Shown piece after piece: positions 34,754 through 36,339 of a DNA stretch of 36,339 nucleotides. Source of the DNA: Desulfovibrionales bacterium (lineage in GTDB: Bacteria > Desulfobacterota > Desulfovibrionia > Desulfovibrionales > Desulfomicrobiaceae); contig JAAYGN010000022.1 in assembly GCA_012727715.1 (NCBI GenBank), forward strand, positions 1 through 36,339, in the 5' to 3' direction. Below the pieces are notes generated by a model. The model was not told where the DNA came from. It saw nothing but the letters and a program-made list of their open reading frames with translations, and searched no databases. Both the position numbers and the translations under genes were made by a program. Each line of letters opens with the position of its first letter. Position 1 is the first letter of the stretch.

Positions 34754-36339
34754 TTACTTGCCATTAGCCCAGGCAATAAGACCAAGACTATGAGCATCAC
34801 GCAATAACGGATGCTGAGGCAAAACCCGTACGGTAAAGCCATATTTACCCGTGAATCGAGGTGTAGCCCGCCCTTTATACACATACCAGCCATCAGCTGT
34901 ACTCTGAACAGGGTGCATGGGAAATGTGGCACGGTCTGAAAAATTTCCGGTATGATCCAGGGGACCGGTATATATTTCAACTTGAATACTTTCTGTGCCC
35001 AAATCAGGAACACGCACTTCAGCACTCACTTCCACCTCTTCTCCCACAAAAACTTCCGTAGAAACAGTACATTCGACATTACGCACAGCAACTGAACCCC
35101 AATGCATAAATAAATTCATGCGCCATTCAGCCAGTTCTATAGCTCCGCTAAAATGATCTGCTGCAAGCTTGGCGTAGTTGGTGCTTGCTGGCAAATAGGC
35201 CAGCCTAGAGTACTCTTCCACCATACGTCGGCCATTAAAAACTGGCCCCAAAACCTGAAGTGCCTGCTTCATTTTCCGTACCCAACGCCTGGGAAAAGCT
35301 CCTTGGACCCGATCATAAAAGAGTGGGATAACGTCATTTTCAAGAATATTATATAAAATCTGGCTTTCCACAAAATCCTGATATTCAGGATCATCATACT
35401 CTTCAGCACTGCCAATAGCCCATCCCAAAGAATTGTCCGGCAACCAGGCTTCGTCCCACCAGCCATCCAAGGTGCTCATATGCAGCACCCCATTGGCCAT
35501 GGCTTTCATGCCACTGGTCCCACATGCCTCTAAAGGACGCCTCGGATTGTTCAACCAGACATCACATCCCTGAACCAAATGTCTGGCCACCTCCATGTCA
35601 TAGTCTTCCAAAAAAACCATGGAAACTCGACATTCTGGAGACTGACATAAGGAATACAAATCTTGGATAATTTTTTTACCTTCATTGTCTCGTGGATGGG
35701 CTTTGCCTGCAAAAATAAACTGGACAGGATATTGACTATTGGTCACCAGGCGTTTGAGGCGATCTTTGTCTCGCATTAACAGATAAGCCCGTTTGTAGGA
35801 GGCAAAACGTCGGGCAAAACCAATAGTTAACACCTCAGGATTGAGAACATTATCTGCCATTTCCAGTTCCCAGCTACGTCCTCCTCGAGATACAATTTGC
35901 TGTTGCAATTTGTGACGCACAAAATCCACTAATTGCTCACGCAAGCGTTCATGGGTGCGCCATAGTTCTGCATCGGGGATTATTCCAAACTTATCACCAA
36001 TACGATCACCATTGGCTTCTTCTCGCCAGGCAGGACCTAAAAAACGATCAAAAAGAATGGCCATCTCGGAAGCAACCCATGAAGGAAAATGAATACCATT
36101 GGTAACATAGGTAATAGGCACATCTTCCACAGGATATTGCGACCAGACCTTGGCCCACATGGACCTGGAAACCCGGCCATGGAGACGGCTTACACCATTG
36201 GAGAATCTGGATAAGCGTAACGCCAAGACAGTCATGCAAAACAGCTCGTTGTCATCTTGAGGATCTTCTCGGCCCAAAGCTAAAAACACAGGCCAAGAAA
36301 GACCAATGTCCGTTGCATAGCCCTGAAAGTACTTGGCCA
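34754..36339 (-). CDS. Alpha-glucan (glycogen) phosphorylase family protein, N-terminus truncated by window
   Basis: Frame open through the right edge (...YFQGYATDIGLSWPVFLALGREDP). 'VTNGIHFPSWVASEMAILFDRFLGPAW', 'IGFARRFASYKRAYLLMRD', 'FAGKAHPRDNEGKKIIQ', 'WLNNPRRPLEACGTSGMKAMANGVLHMSTLDGWWDEA'. Confidence 0.92.
   Translation of the reverse strand, partial: AKYFQGYATDIGLSWPVFLALGREDPQDDNELFCMTVLALRLSRFSNGVSRLHGRVSRSMWAKVWSQYPVEDVPITYVTNGIHFPSWVASEMAILFDRFLGPAWREEANGDRIGDKFGIIPDAELWRTHERLREQLVDFVRHKLQQQIVSRGGRSWELEMADNVLNPEVLTIGFARRFASYKRAYLLMRDKDRLKRLVTNSQYPVQFIFAGKAHPRDNEGKKIIQDLYSLCQSPECRVSMVFLEDYDMEVARHLVQGCDVWLNNPRRPLEACGTSGMKAMANGVLHMSTLDGWWDEAWLPDNSLGWAIGSAEEYDDPEYQDFVESQILYNILENDVIPLFYDRVQGAFPRRWVRKMKQALQVLGPVFNGRRMVEEYSRLAYLPASTNYAKLAADHFSGAIELAEWRMNLFMHWGSVAVRNVECTVSTEVFVGEEVEVSAEVRVPDLGTESIQVEIYTGPLDHTGNFSDRATFPMHPVQSTADGWYVYKGRATPRFTGKYGFTVRVLPQHPLLRDAHSLGLIAWANGK

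Noticed and set aside
1-36339. CRISPR arrays, tRNA/rRNA genes, prophage or toxin-antitoxin modules
   Set aside because: No regularly spaced repeats, tRNA cloverleaf-like segments, phage structural genes or convincing TA pairs noticed on either strand; not exhaustively searchable by eye.

Overview
The 36.3 kb window comes from a mid-to-low-GC chromosome. Its gene content resembles Desulfovibrionales sulfate reducers; this is inference from families only. Left to right: (1) a DUF3880/CgeB-like glycosyltransferase cut by the window edge and a GT9 glycosyltransferase, next to flagellar genes fliK-flgD-flgE, flaG and a flagellin with a good sigma-54 (-24/-12) promoter; (2) rnc, divergent from an ADP-forming acyl-CoA synthetase-like protein whose ATP-grasp motifs look degraded, then a DRTGG 'phosphotransacetylase family' protein and a small ferredoxin; (3) a motB-like/motA pair in inverted order and a DUF190+4xCBS protein; (4) a Mo/W and formate dehydrogenase island (about 16.4-29.6 kb): stand-alone di-Mop molbindin, DUF364 protein, two ModBC-type transporters sharing one ModA, Tat-exported selenocysteine FdhA with in-frame UGA and SECIS-like hairpin, FdhB, FdhE, FmdE/MoCF molybdopterin-binding protein and an HTH-only ModE-like regulator; (5) two hsp20 genes, rhomboid protease, DUF218 protein, aroC, TrmH, TlyA and an edge-truncated alpha-glucan phosphorylase. 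The most intriguing item is a full-length IS1595-like transposase ORF (26348-27208, minus) inside the Fdh island. It keeps its zinc ribbon, HTH-like region and overall fold but appears to have lost all three DDE catalytic residues. It faces an unusually AT-rich 295 bp divergent intergenic region, which suggests domestication as a DNA-binding protein.
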